Source of the DNA: Sphaeroforma sirkka
Lineage: Eukaryota; Opisthokonta; Ichthyosporea; Ichthyophonida
Direction of reading: 5' to 3'
NCBI GenBank assembly: GCA_001586965.3
Contig: LUCW03001429.1
Location: forward strand, 60,001 to 82,500
Length of the DNA: 22,500 bases
Shown here: positions 14,001-22,500 of the stretch, in pieces
Layout of the letters: the number at the start of each line of letters is the position of its first letter
How positions within the stretch are numbered: the stretch's first letter is position 1
The notes under the pieces: model-generated
The model's input: only the letters and a program-made list of their open reading frames with translations
The model's database searches: none
What the model was told of the DNA's origin: nothing
Made by a program: the position numbers and the translations under genes

Positions 14001-14769
14001 AAGTGACCACCGTGGCGCAAATAAAGACACCAGTGTCGTATTTAAGGACATGTCCAAAGCCCAAAGGAAAAAGTTGAAAGCGATTATGAAGGCGAACAAG
14101 GTACTCGAAGCGAATGGAGTGGAAAATATCGATAGCCTGAGTAAAAATCAACGATTAAAGCTTTTGAAAAAAATTAGAGCTGATCGTAAGGCCGCTGCTA
14201 AAGCAGCGAAGGATACTGTAGATCCGAATACCGGAGAAATTGCGGAGCCGACTGAAGGCTTTGTTATAGACCGTGCGGGTGCATATGCCACTGAGAACTC
14301 TGCTGCGATAGCTGACGGAGACGCAGTTGTCCGAGGGGATGGAGAGGGTGACAATGGAAATAGAGAGGAGGGTGAGTTGTCTGATACATATCGGAACCGT
14401 ATGAATGAGCACTCAGAAGAGTCTCGCAAAATTCATGATGTAAAGGCAGCGTGGCCGAGTGGGGATCTTGTGGAGCGTGCTGACGGGGGTGAGAACATCG
14501 AAGACGGAGGGTCTGATGAATTCGAAAGTGGGGCGGATGAGATGGAGCGGGATGAGGATGATGATGATTATGAGGATGAGGAGGATGATGAGGATGAGGA
14601 TATGGAAGGAGTAGAGGATACCCAAGCGGGCGAGGTCGAGGAAGGAGAAGTAGATGCGGAAGATGGAGAGGATTCGGAAGAGGAAGAGGCAATGGAAATG
14701 GGAGAGGGAGAGGGAGAGGCAGTGGAAGACGGTGAAGATCTGGGCGAAAGTGATGGGGAGGACGAATGA
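8100..14769 (+). CDS. RING-finger protein with SUMO-consensus-rich N-terminus, zinc ribbon, Cys cluster and acidic tail
   Basis: Exons are 8100-8961, 10846-10979, 11678-11791, 12069-12216, 12579-12696, 13143-13291, 13656-13726 and 13873-14769, giving 830 aa. All seven junctions keep frame (phases 1,0,0,1,2,1,0). Residues 1-287 are low-complexity and acidic, with six hydrophobic-K-x-E sites (K133, K164, K184, K196, K211, K247). A C3HC4 RING follows: C303-x2-C306, C318-x-H320, C323-x2-C326, C343-x2-C346, with PEPSLVLQTRI behind it. Then come a zinc ribbon (C424-x2-C427-x8-C436-x2-C439), an acidic patch with LKNFIVESDEE (479-489) and a cluster of eight Cys (517-539). The exon-8 product has a basic helical stretch (about 593-645) and a Glu/Asp-rich tail. 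Family knowledge predicts E3 ubiquitin-ligase activity, probably nuclear. The exact family is unknown to me. The exon 1 to exon 2 link spans a 1.9-kb intron and is the least certain join. Confidence 0.8.
8963..9950. repeat. degenerate tandem repeat, higher-order unit about 103 bp
   Basis: Variants of TGATTGGTGGTTTATAGATATGT recur throughout. From 9254 a longer unit starting GTGATGA-TGGTGGTCAATT is visible at 9254, 9356, 9451, 9554, 9667 and 9770 (a truncated copy at 9841), spacings 95-113 bp. The 5' part is more irregular. It occupies most of intron 1 of the RING gene just after the donor at 8962. Confidence 0.85.
10243..10554 (+). other. RhoGAP-like ORF fragment within RING intron 1
   Basis: The frame is open from 10243 to the stop after 10551 (about 103 codons). 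It begins near YNLASNTFGLIFGPNILLQD, which closely fits the C-terminal RhoGAP signature (N-K-M-x4-L/F-A/G-x-x-F-G-P-N-L-L). The arginine-finger part of a RhoGAP domain is not visible upstream, and the rest of the frame is not clearly RhoGAP. It could be a relic exon, a nested gene fragment or chance. A minus-strand frame (10176-10388) overlaps it. Confidence 0.25.
11374..11442 (+). other. possible alternative (poison) exon in RING intron 2
   Basis: A strong acceptor (tagttttgcag) precedes a 69-nt segment. Entered in phase 0, as exon 2 leaves it, the segment encodes GASSTACGKCDFGGVRVKN and then a stop. A GTAGGT donor overlaps that end. Inclusion would truncate the protein, yet supply a Cys-x2-Cys pair where the RING needs one. 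It is not part of the main model because exon 3 already provides C343-x2-C346 in phase. Confidence 0.25.
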
Positions 14770-15209
14770 GCGGGGAGTGTGTACCAGTTGTGCAGTTTAA
14801 AAGCCCAACTCCGAATTGTAGCAGTAGTCGTACTCTATATTCAGAGATATCTCCGCGAATAGACATTTTCCGTGGATAACTCTGTCAAGTACGCGTCCGA
14901 GATCCGGGAAAACGATGCTTAAGTTCCACGAGGAAGCACTACGAATTACGCGGCGATATGATTGCTTGGTCAGATGGGCCACTCTGGGCTCGCTTTCAGA
15001 TAGAAACTCGTTATTACAGAAGCAATATCAGGTGGAAAAAACTTCAAATTGATGAACGTGTGTCAGGGGTGGCCGTAAACCAGCACATGAGATGAACGAC
15101 ACCACCACGAGACAGGAAAGGCAGATTGCAAGTATCATAAAGCGACAATTCTGACAGAGGCTGTCTGATACTTTTTGCTTGGTTCGCCATTAGATAATAC
15201 TATTTTCAG

Positions 15210-15697
15210 ATCTGCACAAACTTACTACTTTTGGAGGAAGCGACGATGGAAAATGAATCATTCTTAGGCGAGGAGCGCATATATTTGCGATCGATGGTAG
15301 GAGATTCAGCCTGCCAGAGTGAACTTGGATGCTCGAATCGTAGCCAATTCGATACTGTCTCCTGTAGCAGGCTATGCAGGTCGTAGTACTATAAGCTGTG
15401 CCGTTTGCTAATTTATTCTGCGGCGGAAAGTATTTGCAATCAGAAAAATCTTGAATCACGATATATAGTTTTGTCAATTCCAATGAGCCGGATCTTGAAG
15501 CCCGAAGTGTGATCAAATTGATATGCTAGCTTCCATCGCTCATATGACCGACGCGGAATGGCGACGGTGTACGAATATGCAGGATCGCTGCAAAGCCGAG
15601 CAGTGTCTGTATTGTTTGTAAAGGAGTATCCTCTGTCAATAGAGCTGCGAGTGAATCATATGGCTGCACGCCCCCCGAAGCTCGACAAGAGATGTAA
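15210..15697 (+). CDS. tentative two-exon small gene or gene fragment
   Basis: The acceptor tactattttcag precedes 15210, from which a frame reads ICTNLLLLEEATMENESF and runs through LGEERIYLRSM and SCSRLC to about 15379. Skipping to an acceptor at 15582 (aatatgcag) keeps frame (phase 2) and adds IAAKPSSVCIVCKGVSS up to a stop at 15697. The donor GTCGTA is poor, no start or family is known, and a minus-strand frame (15526-15708) competes for part of the same DNA. Confidence 0.2.
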
Positions 15698-16268
15698 CTG
15701 GTGCACAATTCATATATTTCATATTATTCCGATCCGGTCATCCGCTGCTTCTAACGATGGATTTGCTTTAACCAGCATGTGATATTACTGAGGCGCTTTG
15801 AATGATGTGAGGATGGTTGAATCGGAATAATCCTTGTTTTCATCGACCCGCATTAGATACGGTGAACCCAGCAGCTTTGATATTCAACTTGCTTTGAAAA
15901 AGGGTACAGGATCGAAGTAACGAGCGTAGTACTTTGAATCCGACGCTAGGAATTGAGCAAACCAAGACTATTGTACCAAGAACACACGACCTTTTTCAGA
16001 ATGCTGTACCTTGATATCCATTGACAGGGCTATTCGAAAGCTCAATATCTACGCAATCTAAATTTGTACTGGCTGGCTCGATTGAGGTTCTTGGATATAT
16101 GAAAGTGTGTGCTCCTGAGCCTCTAAAATTGTGTCACTTGAAATGTAAGGGCAATCATCAGCCAATGATCGTTGACGAATGGAAAGCACGAATAATACCT
16201 CATTGCTGATTTGTCCGGTGAGCTGCGACAGATTGTAAATTATTTTGGCATTTAACGAGACTTCATTA

Positions 16269-16701
16269 CTATATCCACCGTTTTATTGAACGGCTAGTCT
16301 TGATAATATATATGCACGGATTTGCAGTGTGACCGAAGTTGTACAACACTTTGCCAAGCAAGCCATCCTCATTCACCTCGTGCACAGTCGCGGGCTTTTT
16401 TCCGCTGGCTTGACTAGCGCCGGTCGTAGCACTGTATACTCTGTACCTCTCGGGTGCCCCAATAAATATTCCACAAATCCAAAGTAGTTGTACCCTGCGA
16501 TGGCCGTCGCATCCAGCAACGTCGTCATATAGGGTAAATACCGTACAGATCTCGCATACTGACAAAGTATACTTTTTACTGAATTTTCTAGCATGTTCGA
16601 CTTTGAACTGAGCAACAAAGCCCGTCAAAAACGCCGGCGGACCCTTCTGCTGGTGCGTTTGGATCGCCATTCTTCTCGACTGGACTCACCCCAGAAGACA
16701 T
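16269..16701 (-). CDS. tentative minus-strand small gene, structure unresolved
   Basis: An ATG at 16701 follows a TATATAAG box by about 50 nt and opens a frame reading MSSGVSPVEKNGDPNAPAEG that stops after 35 codons. Two other minus frames follow. One (16618-16373) contains LLDATAIAGYNYFGFVEYLL. The other runs to a stop at 16269 and contains YRVYSATTGASQASGKK and DGLLGKVLYNFGH. An acceptor (gccatcgcag) near 16499 could lead into the last one. Splicing is needed to connect them and I could not find a unique model. No family is recognised. Confidence 0.25.
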
Positions 16702-16750
16702 TGACGTGCAATGTGGGTTTTCGCTTTCACTTTGTTCTCCTTCTCAGCCT

Positions 16751-16758
16751 CTTATATA
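16751..16758 (-). promoter_or_regulatory. candidate TATA box on the minus strand
   Basis: TATATAAG on the minus strand about 50 nt upstream of the ATG at 16701. It is the main support for a transcription unit starting here. Confidence 0.25.
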
Positions 16759-17266
16759 GTTCAACTGGACTCGCCTTAGTGATCTGAAACGCATATTATT
16801 TAGGTATACACGAACTGCCAAAAGTACAGGAGCACACGTTGTTATGCAAGTAAAAGCGTTACTACTAGCGTACGATTTGTATCACATGTCGCGTTGTATT
16901 TTAAATGTATAGTTTTCATGAGAAGCTAATTCGATTAATCTTGGAAGATTTTAATCACGCTCTAGAAGTGGACGACTTTCCACACTACTCCATCGCATCA
17001 AGAACCCTTCTTTAAATATCAAATGGCCTCATCAGATTGTGAAGGGGTCAATAGAAGTGCTGATCTTTCCTTATTCCATATATCTGTTCTTTCCTAGAAG
17101 ATAGAAATATACCTTCGGTGATATCTCTATCCTTCCGGACCCGCTGCGATATAGGTTATTGGTGCACTCAAATTTATTTCGATGACATTTCGGAATGCTG
17201 CATGATAACACCAGGAAAATACATATCCTACTAATGCTGCGCCCGCGTCAATGTAGATCTACACAT

Positions 17267-17515
17267 CTACACTATGGCTTCCAAGTTTAGCAAACACTTT
17301 CCGTTAAACACCGGAGAAATAGGAATGTATTCGTTGGCGGATTGGCCGTCGATGAATGTACAGTTGAGAGTAATGCCTGTGTCGACAGGATAGGCGGGAT
17401 TGGGATGTCCACTAAGTTCACGTACTCTCGACCGAACTGAGACTCTCGACCGAAATATCAGTCCGATATAGTTACCCACCATCGACCACGCACAATGATC
17501 ATTTTGTGCATCCAT
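17267..17515 (-). CDS. hypothetical 82-codon ORF
   Basis: The minus-strand ATG-to-stop frame has a C-terminal half of ordinary protein-like composition (GHPNPAYPVDTGITLNCTF, then ANEYIPISPVF). It lies 436 nt downstream of the GatA stop. No motif, promoter or splice context supports it further, so it may be chance. Confidence 0.15.
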   Translation of the reverse strand: MDAQNDHCAWSMVGNYIGLIFRSRVSVRSRVRELSGHPNPAYPVDTGITLNCTFIDGQSANEYIPISPVFNGKCLLNLEAIV

Positions 17516-17950
17516 TTACCAATCGACTTCTAGCGCGTCCGGTACTCATTTTTGTTTACGCGTTGATTTCTCGCTTGACATCGTTGGTGCCCACATGTGT
17601 CAGTATGAGACCATCATATCTTTATCATCGAACATCATCGAACCTGCCGATAATCCGGAGACGTCTGACTAGCACCATAGCTTACAAAGCATTTGCACTT
17701 GAATGCGCTTTACTTCAGCACTGGCATCAACGTCGTATATGATACGAATGCAATAGATAGTGCCAGCAACGAGAACTGCGGACACCAACTAGTCTCTGTC
17801 CGCAAATACATCGCATACCCTCTCAGCCTATCACCGAGTCGCGGTTCATTCTAAGTGGACATTCCCTTACATGGAAGGGGCACATCGCAGGTTGTACAGC
17901 CCTCAACACAAGCCTTGTCACATGTGTAACATCACACTGATACGCGTGCT

Positions 17951-18436
17951 TCAGCGTTCTCGTCTAGCTACCTCCATAAGTGCGTGCGACACTGAGAGCA
18001 CACGGGCGTCAGAGTGTGCTGGCCCTATCAGTTGCATTCCGATGGGCATCCCAGTACGCCCGTCCTCGCCGATGGGGATGCTGATAGCCGGGAGACCTTA
18101 TAGGGAAGCACAATATGTTCCAGAGCTTATAAGTTACAGATCACAACGGAGATTGTGCAAATCTCGTTCACCAAACAAACTATACATCAGGCAAATGCCC
18201 CTGAGCTTGTCAATGGAGGTCATCGATACAGTTGTAAATGCATACAATAGCACGAAATATTTTCCACTATGAAATTGTGCAAATCACAATTCACGAACAC
18301 GGATTAATGGAAAGCCCGATTTGGATACTAAGAACAGTCGATTTATAACCCATGAATCATAGCACCTTGTACATGACCATAGATTTTTTCATACAAACAA
18401 ACCAATATATGAATACATATACACATTTTTGTAATA

Positions 18437-18483
<47 letters not shown>

Positions 18484-18570
18484 TTTTAGAAATGCATATT
18501 ATATATATATATTAATATATATGTATATATATATATATATAAGTACGTATATGTATATATATACATATAC

Positions 18571-18668
<98 letters not shown>

Positions 18669-18715
18669 TATATATATACACATCTACATCTACATCTCTA
18701 CATCTACGTCTACAT

Positions 18716-18775
<60 letters not shown>

Positions 18776-21700
18776 TAACAAAGAACTCACCAGCCAGGGA
18801 TGCGGGGACCGTGAAAACATCGTTCGCATTGTGGTCAGCGCCTGATAAATTGTTCCATTCGTTCACGGTTGGGCTCGTACCGCACGCAACGGCTGTCAAT
18901 AGTAAGTCAACCTGTGATCTGTCGACGGAGGTATCCGCTGGATTTTTGGCTTGATTTTTTTCTTGCGTAAATACCCGATCAAAATCATCCCGAATCTTGG
19001 TGCGAACCCGCATTGCATGATCGTAATAATCGTGATTGAAGACATCTCTGCGTGCAGATGTATTTACGTTGTAAGTTTAAGAACAAAGCACAGACGGCCA
19101 TTCAAAGCCGCGCCGGAGAAGATACACTAACAATTGGCTGAAGTGCACATGCGATCACAGGATATAACATCCAATGCCTTCTTTTTCCAAATAGCACAGC
19201 ATAACGAAGGTGTAACCACCTGAGCAAACAACCCCACCACCAACACGCACCTGGAAAGGCAGAATGTCCCAAGAATAACTCGTGCTTTGACCACATCTCC
19301 AAAGCCTTCACCACGAGTGTGCACGAATGAGCTATCCCGATCAGCATCGGCTCGATGCCCATACTGCACTCCATCGAATCGAGCCAGGTTCGATGAGGCT
19401 TCAGCCTGAGTGAGAGGAGGAAGGGCCGATGGTGAGATATATATCTGACTGTCGCTGTGGACTTGATGGAGGCATCCTCGACTGTGACATACTCGGCCTT
19501 GATTCCGATGCGCGTGAACTTTATATATGTAGGCGTGCATGTCATCGATCAACACTTTCCGCGGGTGACAGGATGAGCCTACTTGAGCTAAAGTCTATTC
19601 ATAAACAGATCTTAACTAAAAACATAAGAACACTTGCTGGGGCAGCATAGAATGAATCAGTATCACGCCCAAAAACTGAACAAGCTATACTCTTCCACAC
19701 GTGTCGACTACACTTGGCACTGTACAACACACTCACCGGAGCCAGGATGTAGTAGGTAGGCAAAGCGTGCCGTGTGTTTGGAAGGCTAATACTACAGACC
19801 TCCGCTCCAAGACCTGTGACAGCAGAATCAAAGGAACAGTACATTCAGCATGTCATGCACACCAAGCCATAGCTGAAGAGTCGAGTCTGAACCACACTAC
19901 ATCTCAGCAAATAACACATGGCGAAGGCTAGCATAATAAATTGAGTGTAACAACACAAACCCTCCGCTATAAATACAGTAGCAACAGGCACTGTGCATGC
20001 ATGAAATCTGCATTGGAATGCAACGCATTGCTTGTATTGTGTTGCTTACCTTCGAGCGTGTCTATAGTTTCCCTCCACACCCGCAGTACTTCGTCAGACA
20101 CTTCCTCGGTGTAGTACTCCTTGGGTACTCCGACACGAAGTCCAGCTAACCCTTTCTGCTCGAATGTGTTCCTCTAATTATGGAGGCAAAAGGCTTTGTA
20201 ACTAGGCTGTGCATAGAAACTGGCATGGTTCCGGGACAGGGGGGTATACGTTCAGCAAGCTTATCGTGGATATCTAAACTTGGTAACGTACACTACTTGC
20301 TTTGCTAACGCCAAACAAACGGTGCAACGCCCATGACTATAGATTCTATTTCCACAGCCACATCAGATCCACTGAAACTCGTGAAATGAATAATTTTAGT
20401 AATGTATTTGTGAATACAAACGCCTTCTGATCTCGCTCGAAAGGTTTGCGTGCAATGCACACTTACCTGGTCTTTGTATTCGGCGTAGGTAAATGGTGTG
20501 TGATCGCCCTCAGTGGTCATAGTATCGAGCGGGTCCTCGCCACTTATGGTATCTGGAACAAGAATATCCGACCAAAACACAACTTAATAAGCAAGACATA
20601 CGCAGAGCGCTCATACGTACCAGAATATATCAGCCATCGCGCAACTTCTTACTCTACTCGCCGGAGCATACACGCAGTTCCGAGCCGGATTCTGACATAT
20701 GCTTTGTGTGTATATTTGTGGCATCTAAGGGTCGCAGACTTGCACACATATGTATTTCATGCTTACCAAGCAATATAGCGGCATCCTCGACAACACTAGT
20801 AATAATCGAAGGGCAGTCGAGTGAACTGCCATATAAGACCAGACCATGACGTGATACGAGCCCATAGGTCGGTTTATACCCCACCACGCCGCAATAGGAT
20901 GCTGGCAATCGCACACTTCCTCCGGTGTCGCTTCCCAACGCGCTGTGAAAACCCAAATAGAAATATCAATACAACACACTCCCAAGATGTTTATCATTGA
21001 ACTATGAGAGTGAGCGCTATTTCGACAAGCATCTCGTGGCCTGAACCTGCAATCGCATACCGTTCAAATGCATAATCTGAACATGGTCACCAATTCTGCC
21101 AACCGTACGCTAGATACAGCGGAACTATAACTACGTAAAATAACTATTCGAATTCCTAGTCATATGCGCTTTGGAATCGCCCCCTCGCGTACCCTGTGGT
21201 ACTCTGTCTGTGTTGGTACCATACAGTGCTCTTTGTATGAGGCACCTAGTCGTAATCATAATCATGTGACATGAGTATGATATTTATATGTTGCATGTAG
21301 AAATTGAACACGCCAGCGGCCGATTGCCGAAGGAAACAACTACAATCCGAAACCGACTAGAGAACACAACCACTAAACTTGCTTATGGATTGCACAACAT
21401 ATCGCAACAGTCTCACAAATACACAAAATATCATAAAAATCTCACAAATCGACTGAATTACATTTTGAACAAAACGGACAGGTTTTCGTGAAACATGCAT
21501 AGACAAGCAGACCGTGTGCAGTGTGCAGACATACCCACAACAAAGGCCGGCTGCGACAGCTGCTGCGCTTCCGCTCGAGCTACCACCGGCTATGTGAAGC
21601 TACAGAGTAGAAATATAAGAATAAATGAATCGTTTTTGTAGAAGCAGATCCGAAAAAGAACCCGTGTATATGGTTGATTGACAAGGGCATTGGCGTGAGT

Positions 21701-22470
21701 CATTAAGAGGCAGCATCTACTTGCGAAGGCAGTTGGTTAAGATGTACTACAACATTTCGATCTACTCGAATAACTAAGTTGCAAGCGGCTGATTTTCGCA
21801 TCTGTGGAATTTCCTGCATAGCTAACACCTGATCAGATAACGACAATGTCTGCGCAAAATAGGCTCTCCATCGACACTCGAAAGCAAAAGATATGGTTCT
21901 ATACAACTGACCTAAAGCAGTAACGCACAGATCCGCAACATACACAGGCATACATCATCCGCAGGCCGAGAGTCTTTGCGCGTTGGTTTGACGGGGTTGT
22001 AAGTCACCCCAAAAGCACTGTGTGTACCGCCAGATCTGTTAAAGGAAACCAAGAAAATTAATAAAAGTCCATGTCGACGTCTATGCATAATATCTTGGAG
22101 AATCACGAGCTAACAAAGTTCTGACGTGTACCAATTTAAACTGCGACTGATTCGCCCGCAACAAAGTAACCACAGATATGCGAAGCATCACCCTGCTGCA
22201 GTAAAATTCGGGTTAATACTTTTAAAAAAAATGTTACCAACAAACCCCAATCCCAAAGTCGGGAAATGCACTAAGCCAGCGAAGGTTAGTTTCTATGAGC
22301 TCATACAAATCTAATTTTAGCACAACTGAGAGGCTCGATCATTCGCATATGCAAAGAATGTACAGGTACGTACCCCATCGCAAATTCATCCATATTAGCC
22401 TTTCCAAGGAGGACGGCTCCCTCATTAAGCAAGCGATCCACCGCAGTAGCAGTATATGGTGCGGCGAAGT
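17951..22470 (-). CDS. gatA: glutamyl-tRNA(Gln) amidotransferase subunit A, 5'-partial, ten exons in window
   Basis: Exons on the minus strand are 22470-22374, 22035-21954, 21599-21535, 20942-20767, 20552-20467, 20173-20050, 19813-19737, 19405-19251, 19047-18791 and 18096-17951. They encode about 420 aa with every phase consistent. GatA is the amidase subunit of GatCAB. It releases ammonia from glutamine to convert Glu-tRNA(Gln) to Gln-tRNA(Gln), in eukaryotes mainly in mitochondria. Motifs in order are [27 protein letters not shown]; the amidase signature [12 protein letters not shown] (cis-Ser) with [11 protein letters not shown] (Ser nucleophile); [78 protein letters not shown]; and [16 protein letters not shown]. 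The N-terminal ~60-80 residues, with the catalytic Lys and any targeting peptide, lie beyond the window. The acceptor of the first exon is inferred. Confidence 0.95.
18440..18772. repeat. microsatellite field (TA)n with (CATCTA)n and (CA)n
   Basis: Long TA runs (18440-18476 and about 18578-18666) are followed by a CATCTA-like hexanucleotide (18681-18712), CA units (about 18715-18740) and TA again (18741-18772). It fills the last GatA intron (18097-18790), ending about 18 nt before the donor side at 18790. In the sense RNA the array reads UA-UG-UA. Confidence 0.97.
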
Positions 22471-22500
22471 CTATGAAAGGGCAGTGTACAATCATTAGAT

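Larger units (their letters stand above)
14770..17950. other. region without a confident gene, with coding-like fragments on both strands
   Basis: This 3.2-kb gap lies between two convergent genes (RING gene + strand, GatA - strand). Splice-flanked or protein-like frames occur at 15210-15379, 15583-15697, 16028-16209 (+ strand) and 16701-16269, 17515-17267, 14982-14797 (- strand). None has a motif I recognise and no consistent multi-exon model came out. An 18-bp direct repeat (ACTCTCGACCGAA with CTGAG spacer) lies at 17424-17454. Confidence 0.5.

Noticed and set aside
14264..14866. 200-codon Pro/Leu/His-rich minus-strand ORF
   Set aside because: It is the mirror of GAG/GAT-rich acidic-tail codons of the RING gene; the composition is an artefact of the opposite strand.
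17871..18272. 133-codon + strand ORF
   Set aside because: It overlaps the last GatA exon antisense, and GatA motifs fix the minus strand as coding.

Overview
The window looks like nuclear DNA of an intron-rich eukaryote. Genes are split into short exons of about 54 to 260 nt with GT-AG introns. The reading phase is preserved across almost every junction I could place. There are long AT/AC microsatellites and TATA-like boxes, and no bacterial-style operons or ribosome binding sites. Gene content (an MSS51-type C-terminal domain, a nuclear GatA, a RING protein) fits an opisthokont. A unicellular holozoan such as an ichthyosporean is my best guess, but the sequence alone does not prove it. Most single-frame ORFs of 60 aa or more are shadows; several real exons are too short to stand out and were assembled by hand from splice signals, phase and family motifs.

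Layout. (1) About 1-2574, + strand: 3' part of an MSS51-like gene (MYND zinc-finger family C-terminal domain), five confident exons plus a possible one at the left edge. (2) 2575-4048: no confident gene, but a 232-codon minus-strand ORF overlaps the last MSS51-like exon antisense. (3) 4049-7272, - strand: a four-exon gene for an unrecognised 235-aa protein with one N-terminal membrane helix; two of its introns carry the AT/AC microsatellites. (4) 7273-8099: divergent intergenic/promoter region. (5) 8100-14769, + strand: an eight-exon gene for an 830-aa RING-finger protein with an N-terminal region full of SUMO-consensus sites, a zinc ribbon, a cysteine cluster and a very acidic tail. Intron 1 holds a degenerate tandem repeat of about 103 bp and a RhoGAP-like fragment. 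(6) 14770-17950: no confident gene, several coding-like fragments on both strands. (7) 17951-22470, - strand: ten exons encoding the last ~420 residues of glutamyl-tRNA(Gln) amidotransferase subunit A (GatA); its last intron carries the third microsatellite field.

Functional links are loose. GatA acts in organellar Gln-tRNA synthesis, and MSS51-family proteins are linked to mitochondria in yeast and mammals, so two neighbours may serve mitochondria. The RING protein is probably a nuclear E3 ligase subject to, or reading, SUMO modification. I see no CRISPR array, tRNA, rRNA, transposase or virus-like gene. The most novel objects are the SUMO-site-rich RING protein, the orphan membrane protein (possibly extended into the antisense ORF), the higher-order intronic repeat and the large microsatellite palindrome.
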